A stretch of 64,000 bases of DNA from Emergencia sp. 1XD21-10 (GCF_009936045.1 NZ_QWEQ01000016.1:26194-90193), one strand, 5' to 3'; numbered from the stretch's first letter, positions 32,763-42,435 are shown. The notes: generated from the letters alone by a model not told the origin. Made by a program: numbers and translations.

Positions 32763-32938
32763 GCTTGCTAGAAAGAATGACGATTAATGAACTAAAAAAT
32801 GCCATTTGGATGGATAAAAACGGGATGTGCCCTGTTGGAGGGTTACCTAGAGAATGGTATGAGGATGAACTCGAAAAACGCACAGGAAGTCGAAAAGGAT
32901 ATCACGAGGAGGAAGAAGCATGTCAGAACAAAAAATAA
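32759..32938 (+). CDS. Small early phage protein, unknown function
   Basis: 59 residues from an ATG overlapping the previous stop (ATGA), with GAGAGGAGAACG just upstream. The sequence MSLLERMTINELKNAIWMDK is followed by 'GMCPVGGLPREWYEDELEKR' and an acidic-basic tail. It overlaps the next gene by 19 bases. No family recognised. Confidence 0.55.
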   Translation: MSLLERMTINELKNAIWMDKNGMCPVGGLPREWYEDELEKRTGSRKGYHEEEEACQNKK

Positions 32939-33285
32939 AGACCGACTGCGAAGCAGCCGATCCTATCAAACAATCTAATTGTACCATACTTCGGCCAGGT
33001 AGTAAAGGAACATTTTCTATAGTACACATTTACCGTGCACCCGATAAATCAGGGATCCTAGCAGCTGTCGAAGAAGAATCCGGAAAATGCTACGTGGGAT
33101 ATTTCAGTACCGTAAAAAGGAAGTGTCGTAGAGCAGATTTGAGAACAAAAGGCAATGAAAACGTTTCGATTAAGAGGGTCAACCCGGACACCGATGACTG
33201 GTGCGAAGCCCAAGAACGACTGAATGTATACGCTGAGAAACTTAATTTAATAGAACTACCGCTGACTATAGGCGGAGAGATTTAA
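32920..33285 (+). CDS. Early phage protein, unknown function
   Basis: 121 residues after a GAGGAGGAAG site. Predicted mixed alpha/beta, with 'GTFSIVHIYRAPDKSGILAA' and 'ESGKCYVGYFSTVKRKCRRA'; a C-terminal helix around 'CEAQERLNVYAEKLNLIEL'. No catalytic motif seen and no family recognised. It lies in the tightly spaced early operon just before the replication module. Confidence 0.55.
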   Translation: MSEQKIKTDCEAADPIKQSNCTILRPGSKGTFSIVHIYRAPDKSGILAAVEEESGKCYVGYFSTVKRKCRRADLRTKGNENVSIKRVNPDTDDWCEAQERLNVYAEKLNLIELPLTIGGEI

Positions 33286-33295
33286 GGAGGAGACT

Positions 33296-33760
33296 ATGAA
33301 AGTTATCATTGAAATGACAAGAGAAGAAGGAAGACTTGCAGTAAGTAGCGGAGCGCTCCTTGCGCTGTTAAACGAAGAAGAACCAGTGCAGAACGAAAAG
33401 ATGTGCTGCAGCTATCCCGATACATTAGCAGCGGTGCCGGAAGTAAAACCGGAGCCTGCTGTAGAGCCAGCAGAAAATGTGCCTGGCAAAGTAGAACCGG
33501 CGCAGCAGCCTGATCCGGCAAGCCCGGTGGCAAAACCTGCAGGGCAGGCCATTGCACCGGCTGCGCCGATTGCAACAAAGGAAAGAACATATAGCCTTGA
33601 TGAGCTTGCGACTGCCGCAATGGGGTTGATGCAGCAGGGCATGCAGCCGCAACTGCAGGAACTCTTACAGCAGTTTGGGGTAATCGCCTTACCGGAGCTA
33701 CCAAAAGGACAGTACGGGGCCTTTGCTACGGCGCTTAGAGGAATGGGGGCACAGATATGA
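33296..33760 (+). CDS. Early phage protein with Pro/Ala-rich linker, unknown function
   Basis: 154 residues: an N-terminal ~45-residue unit ('MKVIIEMTREEGRLAVSSGA'), a linker very rich in Pro, Ala, Glu and Val (~48-100), and a C-terminal helical unit ('SLDELATAAMGLMQQGMQPQ', 'LQELLQQFGVIALPELPKGQ'). The helical end resembles small C-terminal domains of phage recombination or replication accessory proteins. The next gene overlaps its stop by four bases (ATGA), so the two are coupled. Confidence 0.5.
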   Translation: MKVIIEMTREEGRLAVSSGALLALLNEEEPVQNEKMCCSYPDTLAAVPEVKPEPAVEPAENVPGKVEPAQQPDPASPVAKPAGQAIAPAAPIATKERTYSLDELATAAMGLMQQGMQPQLQELLQQFGVIALPELPKGQYGAFATALRGMGAQI

Positions 33761-34932
33761 GTCATGCGGAAAGAAGCCATGCAGTTTTAAGTGCATCGAG
33801 TTCTCACCGATGGATGACCTGTCCTGGAAGCGTGCACCTTGAGCAGCAGTTTCCAGATACCACATCTGAAGCAGCCAGAGAGGGTACGCTGGCACATGAA
33901 CTGGCAGAACTCAAACTTCGCAATTATTTTTATACGAAAGAGTGTGGAAAGCGGAAGCTGAACGCGGATATCAAAAAGCTGAAAGAAAATCCGCTTTGGG
34001 ACGATGAAATGATGGGATACACCGATGATTACCTGGACTATATAAAACGTCTGGCGTTGAGTTTTGACGCAAAACCCAGCGTCATCATCGAGGACCGGGT
34101 GGATTTCAGCCGGTGGGTGCCGGAAGGGTTTGGCACTGCAGACTGTATCTTAATCTCCGGTGATACTCTTTGCGTCATAGACCTTAAATATGGGAAGGGC
34201 GTAAAGGTTGATGCTGAGAGAAATCCGCAGCTGCAGCTTTATGCGCTTGGCGCCTACGCTGCCTACGGAATGCTGTATCCAATCAAACGCATCCATATGG
34301 CCATCGTACAGCCAAGGCTTTCTTCAGACGCATCAGAGTGGACGTGTACGACTGAAGGACTGATGGTATTTGCAGATTGCGCAGAGGCGGCTGCAAAGGA
34401 AGCTCTGAAGGAAGACGCACCATTTCATCCGGAGGAAAGTGCCTGCAGATTCTGCAGGGCAAAGACGCAGTGCAGAGCAAGGGCCGAGCATAATGTAAAG
34501 CTGGCGTTCTTCACAGACAAGAAGCCACCGCTGATTACCAATGACGAAGTTGGGGCGTTTTTGAAACAGGGTGAAGATGTGGCGAAGTGGCTGGCCGATC
34601 TGAAAGACTATGCTCTATCACAGTGCCTTGCAGGAAAAGAGATTCCTGGGTGGAAAGCTGTCGAGGGCAGGGGATCCAGAGACTGGATAGACATGGATAC
34701 CGCCTTTGCGGCGCTTACAAAAGGAGGCATTAGCGAAGCGCTGCTTTGGGAGAGAAAGCCTCTCAGCCTTGCGCAGGTGGAAAAGGTCGTGGGCAAGAAA
34801 GAATTCACTGCTATCGCAGGTGAATATGTCATAAAGAAGCCGGGAAAGCCGGCGCTGGTACCGGAATCAGACAAAAGAGAAGCCATCACAAATATAGTAA
34901 CAGCCGAAGAGGCATTTAAGGAGGAAAAATAA
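33757..34932 (+). CDS. DUF2800 family PD-(D/E)XK nuclease-like phage protein
   Basis: 391 residues of the DUF2800 family. 'SSSHRWMTCPGSVHLEQQ' and 'AREGTLAHELAELKL' open it; the nuclease-type core shows 'GTADCILISGDTLCVIDLKYG' (Asp and Lys of the D...DxK motif) and the four-Cys-like cluster 'ACRFCRAKTQCRAR' as in Cas4/AddB-type iron-sulphur nucleases. It is probably a DNA end-processing enzyme for phage recombination or replication. DUF2815 follows directly, a common pairing in Clostridia phages. Confidence 0.85.
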   Translation: MSHAERSHAVLSASSSHRWMTCPGSVHLEQQFPDTTSEAAREGTLAHELAELKLRNYFYTKECGKRKLNADIKKLKENPLWDDEMMGYTDDYLDYIKRLALSFDAKPSVIIEDRVDFSRWVPEGFGTADCILISGDTLCVIDLKYGKGVKVDAERNPQLQLYALGAYAAYGMLYPIKRIHMAIVQPRLSSDASEWTCTTEGLMVFADCAEAAAKEALKEDAPFHPEESACRFCRAKTQCRARAEHNVKLAFFTDKKPPLITNDEVGAFLKQGEDVAKWLADLKDYALSQCLAGKEIPGWKAVEGRGSRDWIDMDTAFAALTKGGISEALLWERKPLSLAQVEKVVGKKEFTAIAGEYVIKKPGKPALVPESDKREAITNIVTAEEAFKEEK

Positions 34933-35544
34933 ATGGATATGACAAATGTAACAACAGGTAGAGTAAGATTATCATTCGTGCACGTTTTTAAGCCGTACGC
35001 TTTTCAGCCAGGCCAGGAGGAAAAGTACAGTACAACCGTGCTGGTACCAAAAACAGATGTGGATACAAAAGCAAGAATCGATGCAGCTATCGAAGTCGCA
35101 AAGCAGAGAGGTGTTACCGACAAGTGGAATGGTGTAATGCCGCCGATTGTTCCGACTCCTATCTATGATGGAGACGGGGTGAAGCCTTCTGATGGAACTG
35201 AGTTCGGCCCAGAATGTAAAGGGCATTGGGTATTTACAGCAAGAGCCAGCGTGGATCATGCCCCTGAAGTGGTTGATAAGATGGGGAATCCAATCATCAA
35301 CCAGTCAGAAATGTATAGCGGCGTCTATGGCAGAGTGAATGTGACTTTCTTTCCATATGTCTACGGCGGCAAGAAAGGCATTGGCTGTAGCTTGGGTCCG
35401 GTGCAGAAACTGGAGGATGGAGAACCTCTTTCCGGAGGGGCGCCGAGTGCAGCGCAGGCGTTTGGCAGTCCGACGCCGGTTACACAGGCGCATCCGCAGA
35501 TGTCCGGCGTACAGATTGACCCAATTACCGGAAAAGCAATGTAA
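34933..35544 (+). CDS. DUF2815 family protein, likely single-stranded DNA-binding protein
   Basis: 203 residues of DUF2815, related in fold to T7 gp2.5-type ssDNA-binding proteins. 'VRLSFVHVFKPYAFQPGQEE', 'KYSTTVLVPKTD' and 'GVYGRVNVTFFPYVYGGKKG' form the OB-fold core; an acidic/Gly tail follows, typical of SSB proteins that contact polymerase or helicase. It abuts the DUF2800 gene with no gap and comes before the DNA polymerase. Confidence 0.85.
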   Translation: MDMTNVTTGRVRLSFVHVFKPYAFQPGQEEKYSTTVLVPKTDVDTKARIDAAIEVAKQRGVTDKWNGVMPPIVPTPIYDGDGVKPSDGTEFGPECKGHWVFTARASVDHAPEVVDKMGNPIINQSEMYSGVYGRVNVTFFPYVYGGKKGIGCSLGPVQKLEDGEPLSGGAPSAAQAFGSPTPVTQAHPQMSGVQIDPITGKAM

Positions 35545-35586
35545 TTTGTGGGAGCAGAGTGCTCCCGTTTGTAAGGAGATTCGAGG

Positions 35587-37554
35587 ATGGTACATCTTAG
35601 TATTGATATTGAGACAAAGAGCAGCGTGGATATCAAAAAGGCAGGAGCTTACAGATATGCTGAGGCGGAGGATTTTGAAATCCTCCTCTTTGCCTATCAG
35701 TGGGGCGAAGAGCCGGTGAGACTGATTGACCTAACGCAAGAGGAAATGCCGAAAAAACTGGTTGATGCCCTGAATGATGACAATGTGGTTAAACACGCGT
35801 ATAATGCAGCTTTCGAGTGGTACTGCCTGAACAAGGCGGGATATAAGACGCCGATCGAGCAGTGGCGATGCACAATGATACACGGTCTTTACTGCGGGTA
35901 TCCCTCCGGGCTTGAGGCAGCAGGAAATGCAATCGGTCTTCCGCAGGATAAAAAGAAGCTGATGACAGGAAAGGCGCTGATTAAATATTTCTGCACACCT
36001 TGTAAGCCCACAAAGACGAATAGCGGCAGAACCTGGAACTTGCCGCAACATGCGCCGGAGAAATGGGAGCTGTTCAAAGAATACTGCGTGCAGGACGTTG
36101 TAACCGAAAGAGCTATTTTAGACAGGCTATCGTTATTTCCAGTTCCTGAAATGGAAGAGCGTCTTTGGCAAAGGGACGTCCTCATGAACGCTTATGGCGT
36201 AAATGCTGACAGCAAGATGATAGACGGCGCGCTGCAGATTAACGATATTAGTGGAGAAGTACTGCTTCGGGAGGCGGCAAATCTGACCGGGCTTGATAAT
36301 CCAAATAGCCCGGCGCAGCTGCTGCCCTGGCTGACAGAAAAACTCGGAAAGGAGATTCCCAACCTGCAGAAAGCAACAGTTGGAGAACTGTTGGCAGAGG
36401 AGCTGCCTGAAGACGTGCGCAGAGTACTCGAGATTCGCCAGCAGCTTGGAAAGACGTCGATTAAAAAGTATGTCACCATGAAAACCGCACAGGGTGAAGA
36501 CGGACGTATCCGTGGACTAATGCAGTTTTATGGAGCTAACAGAACTGGTAGATGGGCAGGGAGACTGGTGCAGATGCAGAATCTCCCGAGAAACTATATT
36601 TCCACCCTTGACGGCGCAAGAAACCTGGTCAAAGCAGAAAACTACGCTGGGGTCAAAATGATTTACGGCAATGTGCCGGATACCTTATCGCAGCTAATCC
36701 GAACGGCGTTTATCCCTTCAGAGGGGTATAAATTTGTTGTGGCGGACTTTTCTGCCATCGAGGCGAGAGTCATCGCCTGGCTTGCAGGAGAGACGTGGGT
36801 GAATGAAGTATTTGCCACGCACGGGAAAATCTATGAAGCGACAGCATCTCAGATGTTCCATGTGCCAATTGAAAAGATATCGAAAGGAAACCCTGAATAC
36901 AGTCTACGGCAGAAGGGAAAAGTCGCAACACTTGCGCTCGGATACCAGGGCGGTACTGCAGCACTTGAAGCAATGGGTGCGCTTTCGATGGGGCTTAGCC
37001 AAGAGGAACTACCGGATATCGTGAGCAGATGGAGGCAGGCGAACCCGCACATTGTAAAGTTGTGGGCAGACGTTGGAGCTGCAGCTGTATCCGTAGTAAA
37101 AACGGCACAAACAGAGGTAACTCACGGATTGATTTTATCGATGGAAGGCGATTTAGTTTACGGTCAGACATTTATGACCATACAGCTTCCCAGTGGTAGA
37201 AAGCTATTCTATCCGCAGCCATCATTGAAAGAAAATCGGTTCGGGCGAGAGGCGGTGCATTACTATGGGCTTGGTCAGAACAAAAAATGGGGAGAGGAAT
37301 CGACCTACGGAGGAAAGCTGACAGAAAATATCGTACAGGCAATCGCAAGAGATTGTTTGGCGGAGACACTGCGCAGAATCGATGAAAAAGGACTGCAGGT
37401 TGTTTTTCATGTGCACGATGAGGTTATCATCGACGCACCGATGGACGTGACGGTAGATGAAATCTGCGGCTTGATGGCACAGTCTATCTCTTGGGCGCCA
37501 GGGCTCATCTTAAAGGGCGCAGGATTTGAAGGAAGCTATTACATGAAAGATTAG
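35587..37554 (+). CDS. Family A DNA polymerase, phage type
   Basis: 655 residues. The N-terminal 3'-5' exonuclease domain starts 'HLSIDIETKSSVDIKKAG' (metal Asp and Glu). The polymerase domain has motif A 'VVADFSAIEARVIAWLAG', motif B around 'RQKGKVATLALGYQGG' and motif C 'VFHVHDEVIIDAP'. No 5'-3' exonuclease domain is present. It replicates phage DNA together with the VapE primase-helicase encoded next (9-bp gap). The stop is TAG, which shows that this phage uses TAG as a normal stop. Confidence 0.95.
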   Translation: MVHLSIDIETKSSVDIKKAGAYRYAEAEDFEILLFAYQWGEEPVRLIDLTQEEMPKKLVDALNDDNVVKHAYNAAFEWYCLNKAGYKTPIEQWRCTMIHGLYCGYPSGLEAAGNAIGLPQDKKKLMTGKALIKYFCTPCKPTKTNSGRTWNLPQHAPEKWELFKEYCVQDVVTERAILDRLSLFPVPEMEERLWQRDVLMNAYGVNADSKMIDGALQINDISGEVLLREAANLTGLDNPNSPAQLLPWLTEKLGKEIPNLQKATVGELLAEELPEDVRRVLEIRQQLGKTSIKKYVTMKTAQGEDGRIRGLMQFYGANRTGRWAGRLVQMQNLPRNYISTLDGARNLVKAENYAGVKMIYGNVPDTLSQLIRTAFIPSEGYKFVVADFSAIEARVIAWLAGETWVNEVFATHGKIYEATASQMFHVPIEKISKGNPEYSLRQKGKVATLALGYQGGTAALEAMGALSMGLSQEELPDIVSRWRQANPHIVKLWADVGAAAVSVVKTAQTEVTHGLILSMEGDLVYGQTFMTIQLPSGRKLFYPQPSLKENRFGREAVHYYGLGQNKKWGEESTYGGKLTENIVQAIARDCLAETLRRIDEKGLQVVFHVHDEVIIDAPMDVTVDEICGLMAQSISWAPGLILKGAGFEGSYYMKD

Positions 37555-37563
37555 GAGGCAGGC

Positions 37564-39957
37564 ATGCAAAACGATAAAAAAATACAAATCAGCTTGGGCG
37601 CTAGCAGGAAGACCTCCTACTGGCCTGCAGCGGATATGTATTGGTCAGAATTTATTACCCGCTTAAAAACACCAGTCAGAGGACCGGAAACCTTAGAGGA
37701 GTATCTAAAGTTTGCGAAGTCAAAGCAAGATGAACTAAAGGATGTTGGCGGCTTTGTAGGCGGGATATTTTCTGGAGACAGACGAAAGGCATCGAACCTC
37801 ATAGGACGCGACCTACTGACGCTTGATATGGATAACATTCCCGCAGGCGAGACTGATAATATCCTGCGCCGGGTAGCAGGGCTTGGCTGCGCGGCTGCCG
37901 TTTACAGTACAAGGAAGCACGCAGGTTATGCGCCAAGACTCCGGGTGATTATTCCGCTTGACCGCACTGCGACAGCGGACGAATATGAACCAGCGGCAAG
38001 AAAAGCAGCGGCTATTATTGGCATTGAATTTTGTGATCCGACCACGTTTGAAGGCAGCCGGCTGATGTATTGGCCAAGCTGCTGTGCAGACAGCGCCTAT
38101 ATTTGTGAGGCTTACGATAAGCCGTTCTGCAGTCTTGATGGACTTTTGGCCATGTATGAAAACTGGCAAGATGTTACTTCTTGGCCACAGGTTCCGGGCA
38201 GTGAAGCGATAGAAAAACGTCGGGTAGCAAGACAGGAAAACCCGCTGGGAAAGCGCGGCGTTATCGGGGCATTCTGCAGGTGTTATACCATCACCCAGGC
38301 AATGGAAACTTTCATCCCCGGGCTTTACGAAGAAACTGCGATAACCGGCAGATATACCTACACAGGGGGCTCCACTGTGGGCGGCGCAATCCTTTATGAC
38401 GACGATTTGTTTCTGTATTCACATCATGCAACGGATCCTTGCAGCGGTCAGCTGGTGAATGCCTTTGACCTAGTAAGACTACATAAGTTTGGAGACAGAG
38501 ACGCTGAGGCAAAAGATGGTACGCCGGCAAATAGAATGCCGTCATTTACGGCCATGAGCCAGCTGGCGCTGGAAGATGAAGCTGTAAGCCAGCTGATGAC
38601 ACAGGAACGTATCAAACAAGCAAGAGAAGCCTTTGGTGCGCCGCAAGAGGCGACAGAGGAAGAAAATCTTGATTGGATTAAAAGGCTGACTAGAGACGGC
38701 AACGGAAGATTTGAAAAGACCATCAATAATGCTGTAACGATACTGGAGCATGACCCACTGCTGGCGGGAAAGATCGCCACAGATGAATTTGCAAGCTGCG
38801 GCCTTGTGATGGGAAAAGTTCCGTGGGATAGCCGCAACGAAAGACGACGCTGGGAAGACGTGGACTACGCAGGATTCTATAACTACATGGAGCTGTTTTA
38901 CGGCATCACGGGGAAAGAAAAGCTGGACAATGCACTTTTAATCGTGAGCAGCGCAAATAAAATTAATGCTGTTAAGGAATACCTCGACGGTTTGAACTGG
39001 GACGGAAAGAAACGTCTTGATACACTGCTACCTGATTATCTAGGGACTGAAAATAATGCCTATACCAGAGCAGTCATGAGAAAGTCACTGTGTGCAGCGG
39101 TAGCGCGTGCGGTAAACGGTGGGATAAAGTATGACTATATGCCTATTATCACCGGGCCGCAGGGCATCGGAAAAAGTACTTTTTTAAGACTGCTGGGAAA
39201 GGATTGGTTTTCAGACAGTTTAACGACATTTGAGGGAAAAGATGCAGCGGAGCTGATCCAGGGCACCTGGATTAATGAAATCGGGGAGCTGACGGCTTTC
39301 ACGAGGCAGGAGACTCAGGTAATCAAACAATTTCTTTCAAAGACAGATGATATATACCGGGCTGCCTATGGCCGTCAGACGAAAAAGTATCCCCGCAGGT
39401 GCGTTTTCTTCGGCACGTCTAATGACAGTGAGTTTTTAAAAGATCACACGGGAAACCGCCGGTTTTGGCCGGTAGATGCGGGACTGCATGCACCGACAAA
39501 GTCTGTTTGGCGGGATTTGCCGGAGGAAGTTGACCAAATATGGGCTGAGAGCTATGCGTACTATCTGTTAGGCGAAGAGCTCTTCCTGGATCCAGAGGTT
39601 GAGGCACTGGCGCAGGTCCAGCAGGATGAACACCGGGAATTTACCGGAAGAGAGGGCATGGTGATTGACTTCCTGGAGCAGCCTGTACCAGAGAGCTGGA
39701 ACCAAATGGGGATATCTGCAAGAAAGATGTATCTTGCAGGTAGCATGAATTTGGAGGATGTTACTTTAGTACCCCGGGATAAGGTGTGTGCACTAGAGAT
39801 TTGGGTAGAGTGCTTTGGCGGTGATATAAAACACATGAAGCGCACCGATAGCGCCGAGATAAACGCCATTTTAACGAGGTTAAATGGCTGGAAGCGAAAT
39901 AAGAGCGGAAGGCGGTATGGACCGTATGGAACACAGCGTGGATATGAAAAAGTGTAA
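37564..39957 (+). CDS. VapE-family primase-helicase
   Basis: 797 residues. The N-terminal half resembles a primase-polymerase-like/toprim-less region ('LLTLDMDNIPAGETDNILRR' with acidic residues); the C-terminal half is the virulence-associated E P-loop ATPase: Walker A 'GPQGIGKSTFLRLLG', 'ELIQGTWINEIGELTAF', and 'CVFFGTSNDSEFLKDHTGNR', then 'RRFWPV'. It acts as the phage replicative helicase with probable primase activity. It follows the polymerase by 9 bp; iteron-like repeats begin within its last codons, which suggests the origin is here. Confidence 0.92.
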   Translation: MQNDKKIQISLGASRKTSYWPAADMYWSEFITRLKTPVRGPETLEEYLKFAKSKQDELKDVGGFVGGIFSGDRRKASNLIGRDLLTLDMDNIPAGETDNILRRVAGLGCAAAVYSTRKHAGYAPRLRVIIPLDRTATADEYEPAARKAAAIIGIEFCDPTTFEGSRLMYWPSCCADSAYICEAYDKPFCSLDGLLAMYENWQDVTSWPQVPGSEAIEKRRVARQENPLGKRGVIGAFCRCYTITQAMETFIPGLYEETAITGRYTYTGGSTVGGAILYDDDLFLYSHHATDPCSGQLVNAFDLVRLHKFGDRDAEAKDGTPANRMPSFTAMSQLALEDEAVSQLMTQERIKQAREAFGAPQEATEEENLDWIKRLTRDGNGRFEKTINNAVTILEHDPLLAGKIATDEFASCGLVMGKVPWDSRNERRRWEDVDYAGFYNYMELFYGITGKEKLDNALLIVSSANKINAVKEYLDGLNWDGKKRLDTLLPDYLGTENNAYTRAVMRKSLCAAVARAVNGGIKYDYMPIITGPQGIGKSTFLRLLGKDWFSDSLTTFEGKDAAELIQGTWINEIGELTAFTRQETQVIKQFLSKTDDIYRAAYGRQTKKYPRRCVFFGTSNDSEFLKDHTGNRRFWPVDAGLHAPTKSVWRDLPEEVDQIWAESYAYYLLGEELFLDPEVEALAQVQQDEHREFTGREGMVIDFLEQPVPESWNQMGISARKMYLAGSMNLEDVTLVPRDKVCALEIWVECFGGDIKHMKRTDSAEINAILTRLNGWKRNKSGRRYGPYGTQRGYEKV

Positions 39958-40109
39958 ACAAAGGTGTGAACAATGGGTGTAAACAAAAAAAGTTTGTTTA
40001 CTGGAAAAAAATGTAATGTAAACAACGTAAACATTCATGTTTACACCCTTGTTCACGGGATAAGCCTCTAAAAATCAATAGTTATAACTATATGTAAACA
40101 ATGTAAACA
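39953..40109. repeat. TGTAAACA iteron cluster with a long inverted repeat (possible replication origin)
   Basis: About ten copies of TGTAAACA or close variants in both orientations: 39953, 39965, 39978, 39995 (reverse), 40017, 40026, 40038 (reverse), 40050 (reverse), 40093 and 40102. The block at 39966-39985 (GTGAACAATGGGTGTAAACA) is repeated inverted at 40038-40056 with one base missing. The cluster lies between the VapE helicase and VRR-NUC genes in AT-rich DNA. This is the layout of a phage origin bound by an iteron-recognising initiator; function is inferred. Confidence 0.6.
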
Positions 40110-40249
40110 AACTTTCTCTAATAAAGGTAAAAATAAATAAAATAGAGAGTATACAAAAACGCCTAATGCGCCTAATACGCCTGTTTGTGGGTGTGTATAC
40201 GCGTGCGCACACGCGAGGAGGTTTACAGAAAGGAGAACCTGGTGCAAGA

Positions 40250-40573
40250 ATGAAAGAGCGAGATATCGAAAAAATACTGGTCAGCGAAGTGAAAAAGCTA
40301 GGTGGTCGTGCTTATAAATGGGTCAGCCCAGGAAATGATGGCGTGCCAGATCGAATTGTCATATTTCCGCAGCGAATGCCCATCTTCGTCGAACTAAAAG
40401 CTACTGGCGGTAAACTTTCCCGGCTGCAGGAGCTTCAGATTATGCGGCTATCTGAACTTGGCCAGGACGTTAGGGTAGTAACCGGCGTCCACGGACTGAT
40501 TCTGTTCTTCAGCAGCCTGGGACATCAGGAGGTATCTTACAAGTTGCTGAAAAAGTACGAAAGCGAGGTGTAA
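40250..40573 (+). CDS. VRR-NUC domain nuclease
   Basis: 107 residues from the ATG at 40250. The VRR-NUC (PD-(D/E)XK) core is complete: 'VSPGNDGVPDRIVIFP' (Asp), 'IFVELKATGG' (ExK) and 'LSRLQELQIMRL'. Stand-alone phage VRR-NUC proteins cleave structured DNA such as Holliday junctions. An AGGAG lies 14 bases upstream, which is long; a longer frame from 40166 has no ribosome binding site. It precedes the helicase gene by 3 bp. Confidence 0.87.
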   Translation: MKERDIEKILVSEVKKLGGRAYKWVSPGNDGVPDRIVIFPQRMPIFVELKATGGKLSRLQELQIMRLSELGQDVRVVTGVHGLILFFSSLGHQEVSYKLLKKYESEV

Positions 40574-40576
40574 GCT

Positions 40577-41971
40577 ATGCGGTTTAGCCCACATGACTAT
40601 CAACGATATTGCGTCGAGAAAATTTTAGAAACCCCAAAGCTGGGGCTGTTTCTGGATATGGGCCTTGGCAAAACCGTAATTACCCTGACTGCAATCAGGC
40701 AGCTGATGTATGACCGATTTCAAGTGAGAAAGGTGCTTGTCATTGCCCCTAAAAAAGTGGCAGAAGGCACGTGGACCCTTGAAAAAGACAAATGGGAGCA
40801 CACAAAAATACTTCGGGTATCGCAGGTACTTGGTAGCGCAGCAAAACGCATTAAGGCTTTGCACACGCCGGCAGACATCTACATAACCAACCGAGAAAAC
40901 GTTGTATGGCTTGTGGACTATTACCGGAATAATTGGCCGTTTGACATGGTCGTTGTAGACGAGTCCAGCAGCTTTAAAAACCACAGCGCAAAGCGGTTCA
41001 AGGCCCTTGCCGGTGTCAGCAGCCACGTTGACCGTATGGTGGAGCTGACTGGTACGCCTTCCCCTAACAGTCTCGCGGATCTATGGGCGCAGATTTACTT
41101 ACTGGACGAAGGGCAGCGCCTTGGCAAGCGGTATACCCATTTCAGGGAACGATACTTCCAGCCGGACCGATTCGGCTATACTGGCACAGTGTACAGCTAT
41201 GAGGCGAAGCCTGGCAGTGAGCAGAGTATACTGAATCAGATTTCGGACATCTGTGTCAGCATGAAAGCGGGAGATTATCTGCAGCTTCCGGATATCATCT
41301 ACGACGAGGTGCCGGTCGTGCTGGATGCAAAAGCGGCAAAGGCATACCGAGATATGGAGCGGCAGATGGTACTGGAGCTGCCGGAGGACGAAGAGGAAAT
41401 CTCTGTTACCAGTGCAGCTGCCCTTTCCAACAAGCTGCAGCAGCTGGCCAATGGCGCAGTTTACGATGAAGACCATCAGACTCATGAAGTGCATAGCTGC
41501 AAGATTGAGACTTTCTTGGAATTGATTGAGTCATTGCAGGGCAAGCCGGTTTTGGTGTTTTATAGCTTTCAGCATGATAAAGCCCGGATTCTGGCAGCGC
41601 TTGCCTCGCAGAAACATCTTAGAGTGAGGGAGCTTAAAACCACGCAGGATCAGGCTGACTGGAATGCGCGGAAAATCGACGTCCTGCTTGCGCACCCTGC
41701 GTCTGCTGCCTATGGGCTGAACCTGCAGGCGGGCGGAAACCATGTTGTATGGTTCGGACTTACGTGGAATTATGAGCAGTATTCACAGGCCAATAAAAGG
41801 CTGCATCGTCAAGGGCAAACCGAGAAAGTCATTATCCATCACCTAATCACCAAGGATACCCGCGACGAGGATGTCATGGAGGCCCTGCAGCATAAGGACG
41901 ATGTCCAGAACTGGGTGATGGAGAGTTTGAAAGCAAGAATTAAGAAAATACGAGAGGAGAACCAGAAATGA
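40577..41971 (+). CDS. SNF2/DEAD-box-type phage helicase
   Basis: 464 residues with a superfamily 2 core: 'LGLFLDMGLGKTVITLTAI' (Walker A GLGKT), the Walker B 'VVVDESSSFKN', 'LTGTPSPNSLADLWAQIYLL' and the C-terminal 'QANKRLHRQGQTEKVIIHHL' with the arginine finger. It lacks the long SNF2 inserts and is typical of the small helicases in Clostridia phage replication modules. Likely roles are branch migration or replication restart. The next gene overlaps its stop by four bases. Confidence 0.9.
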   Translation: MRFSPHDYQRYCVEKILETPKLGLFLDMGLGKTVITLTAIRQLMYDRFQVRKVLVIAPKKVAEGTWTLEKDKWEHTKILRVSQVLGSAAKRIKALHTPADIYITNRENVVWLVDYYRNNWPFDMVVVDESSSFKNHSAKRFKALAGVSSHVDRMVELTGTPSPNSLADLWAQIYLLDEGQRLGKRYTHFRERYFQPDRFGYTGTVYSYEAKPGSEQSILNQISDICVSMKAGDYLQLPDIIYDEVPVVLDAKAAKAYRDMERQMVLELPEDEEEISVTSAAALSNKLQQLANGAVYDEDHQTHEVHSCKIETFLELIESLQGKPVLVFYSFQHDKARILAALASQKHLRVRELKTTQDQADWNARKIDVLLAHPASAAYGLNLQAGGNHVVWFGLTWNYEQYSQANKRLHRQGQTEKVIIHHLITKDTRDEDVMEALQHKDDVQNWVMESLKARIKKIREENQK

Positions 41972-42435
41972 GAGTATACATTGCCGGGAAAATTACGGGA
42001 GATCCCGCATACAAAGAAAAATTTAGAGACGCCGAGGAAGCACTTGCCGCAATCGGTCACGAAACCATTAATCCGGCTTGCCTGAGTCTTCCTGCCAGCT
42101 GTACGTGGCATGACTACATGGCGATAACGTTAAAGATGCTGGAGCTGGCAGAAGTCGTCTGCTTATTGCCAGAATGGAAAGAATCGCCCGGGGCATGTGT
42201 GGAATATGGCTATGCGGTGGCTAAGGGAAAAGAGGTTGTGCACGCAAGGCATATTTTGCCTGAGTACGCACTAAATGCCGAGGCAGCAGCTTGTCCCCCC
42301 CCTAAGCCAAAGCAGGAAGATAAAAATAAGCGAGGCGGCAGCAGAATCGTTGGAACAAGGATTTGCCCTATATGTGGCAAAGAGTTCACCGCATATGGCA
42401 GACAGATCTTCTGCGGTCCGCAGTGCAGAAACTAA
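41968..42435 (+). CDS. DUF4406 (nucleoside deoxyribosyltransferase-like) protein with C-terminal zinc finger
   Basis: 155 residues. Residues ~1-100 are a DUF4406 domain ('MRVYIAGKITGDPAYKEKFR', 'ETINPACLSLP', 'DYMAITLKMLELAEVVCLLP', 'GACVEYGYAVAKGKEV'), a relative of nucleoside 2-deoxyribosyltransferases. A charged linker leads to a C-terminal CxxC...CxxxC zinc finger ('CPICGKEFTAYGRQIFCGPQ'). Possible role: nucleotide salvage or base handling in infected cells. ATGA overlap with the helicase gene; the next gene starts inside its 3' end. Confidence 0.8.
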   Translation: MRVYIAGKITGDPAYKEKFRDAEEALAAIGHETINPACLSLPASCTWHDYMAITLKMLELAEVVCLLPEWKESPGACVEYGYAVAKGKEVVHARHILPEYALNAEAAACPPPKPKQEDKNKRGGSRIVGTRICPICGKEFTAYGRQIFCGPQCRN

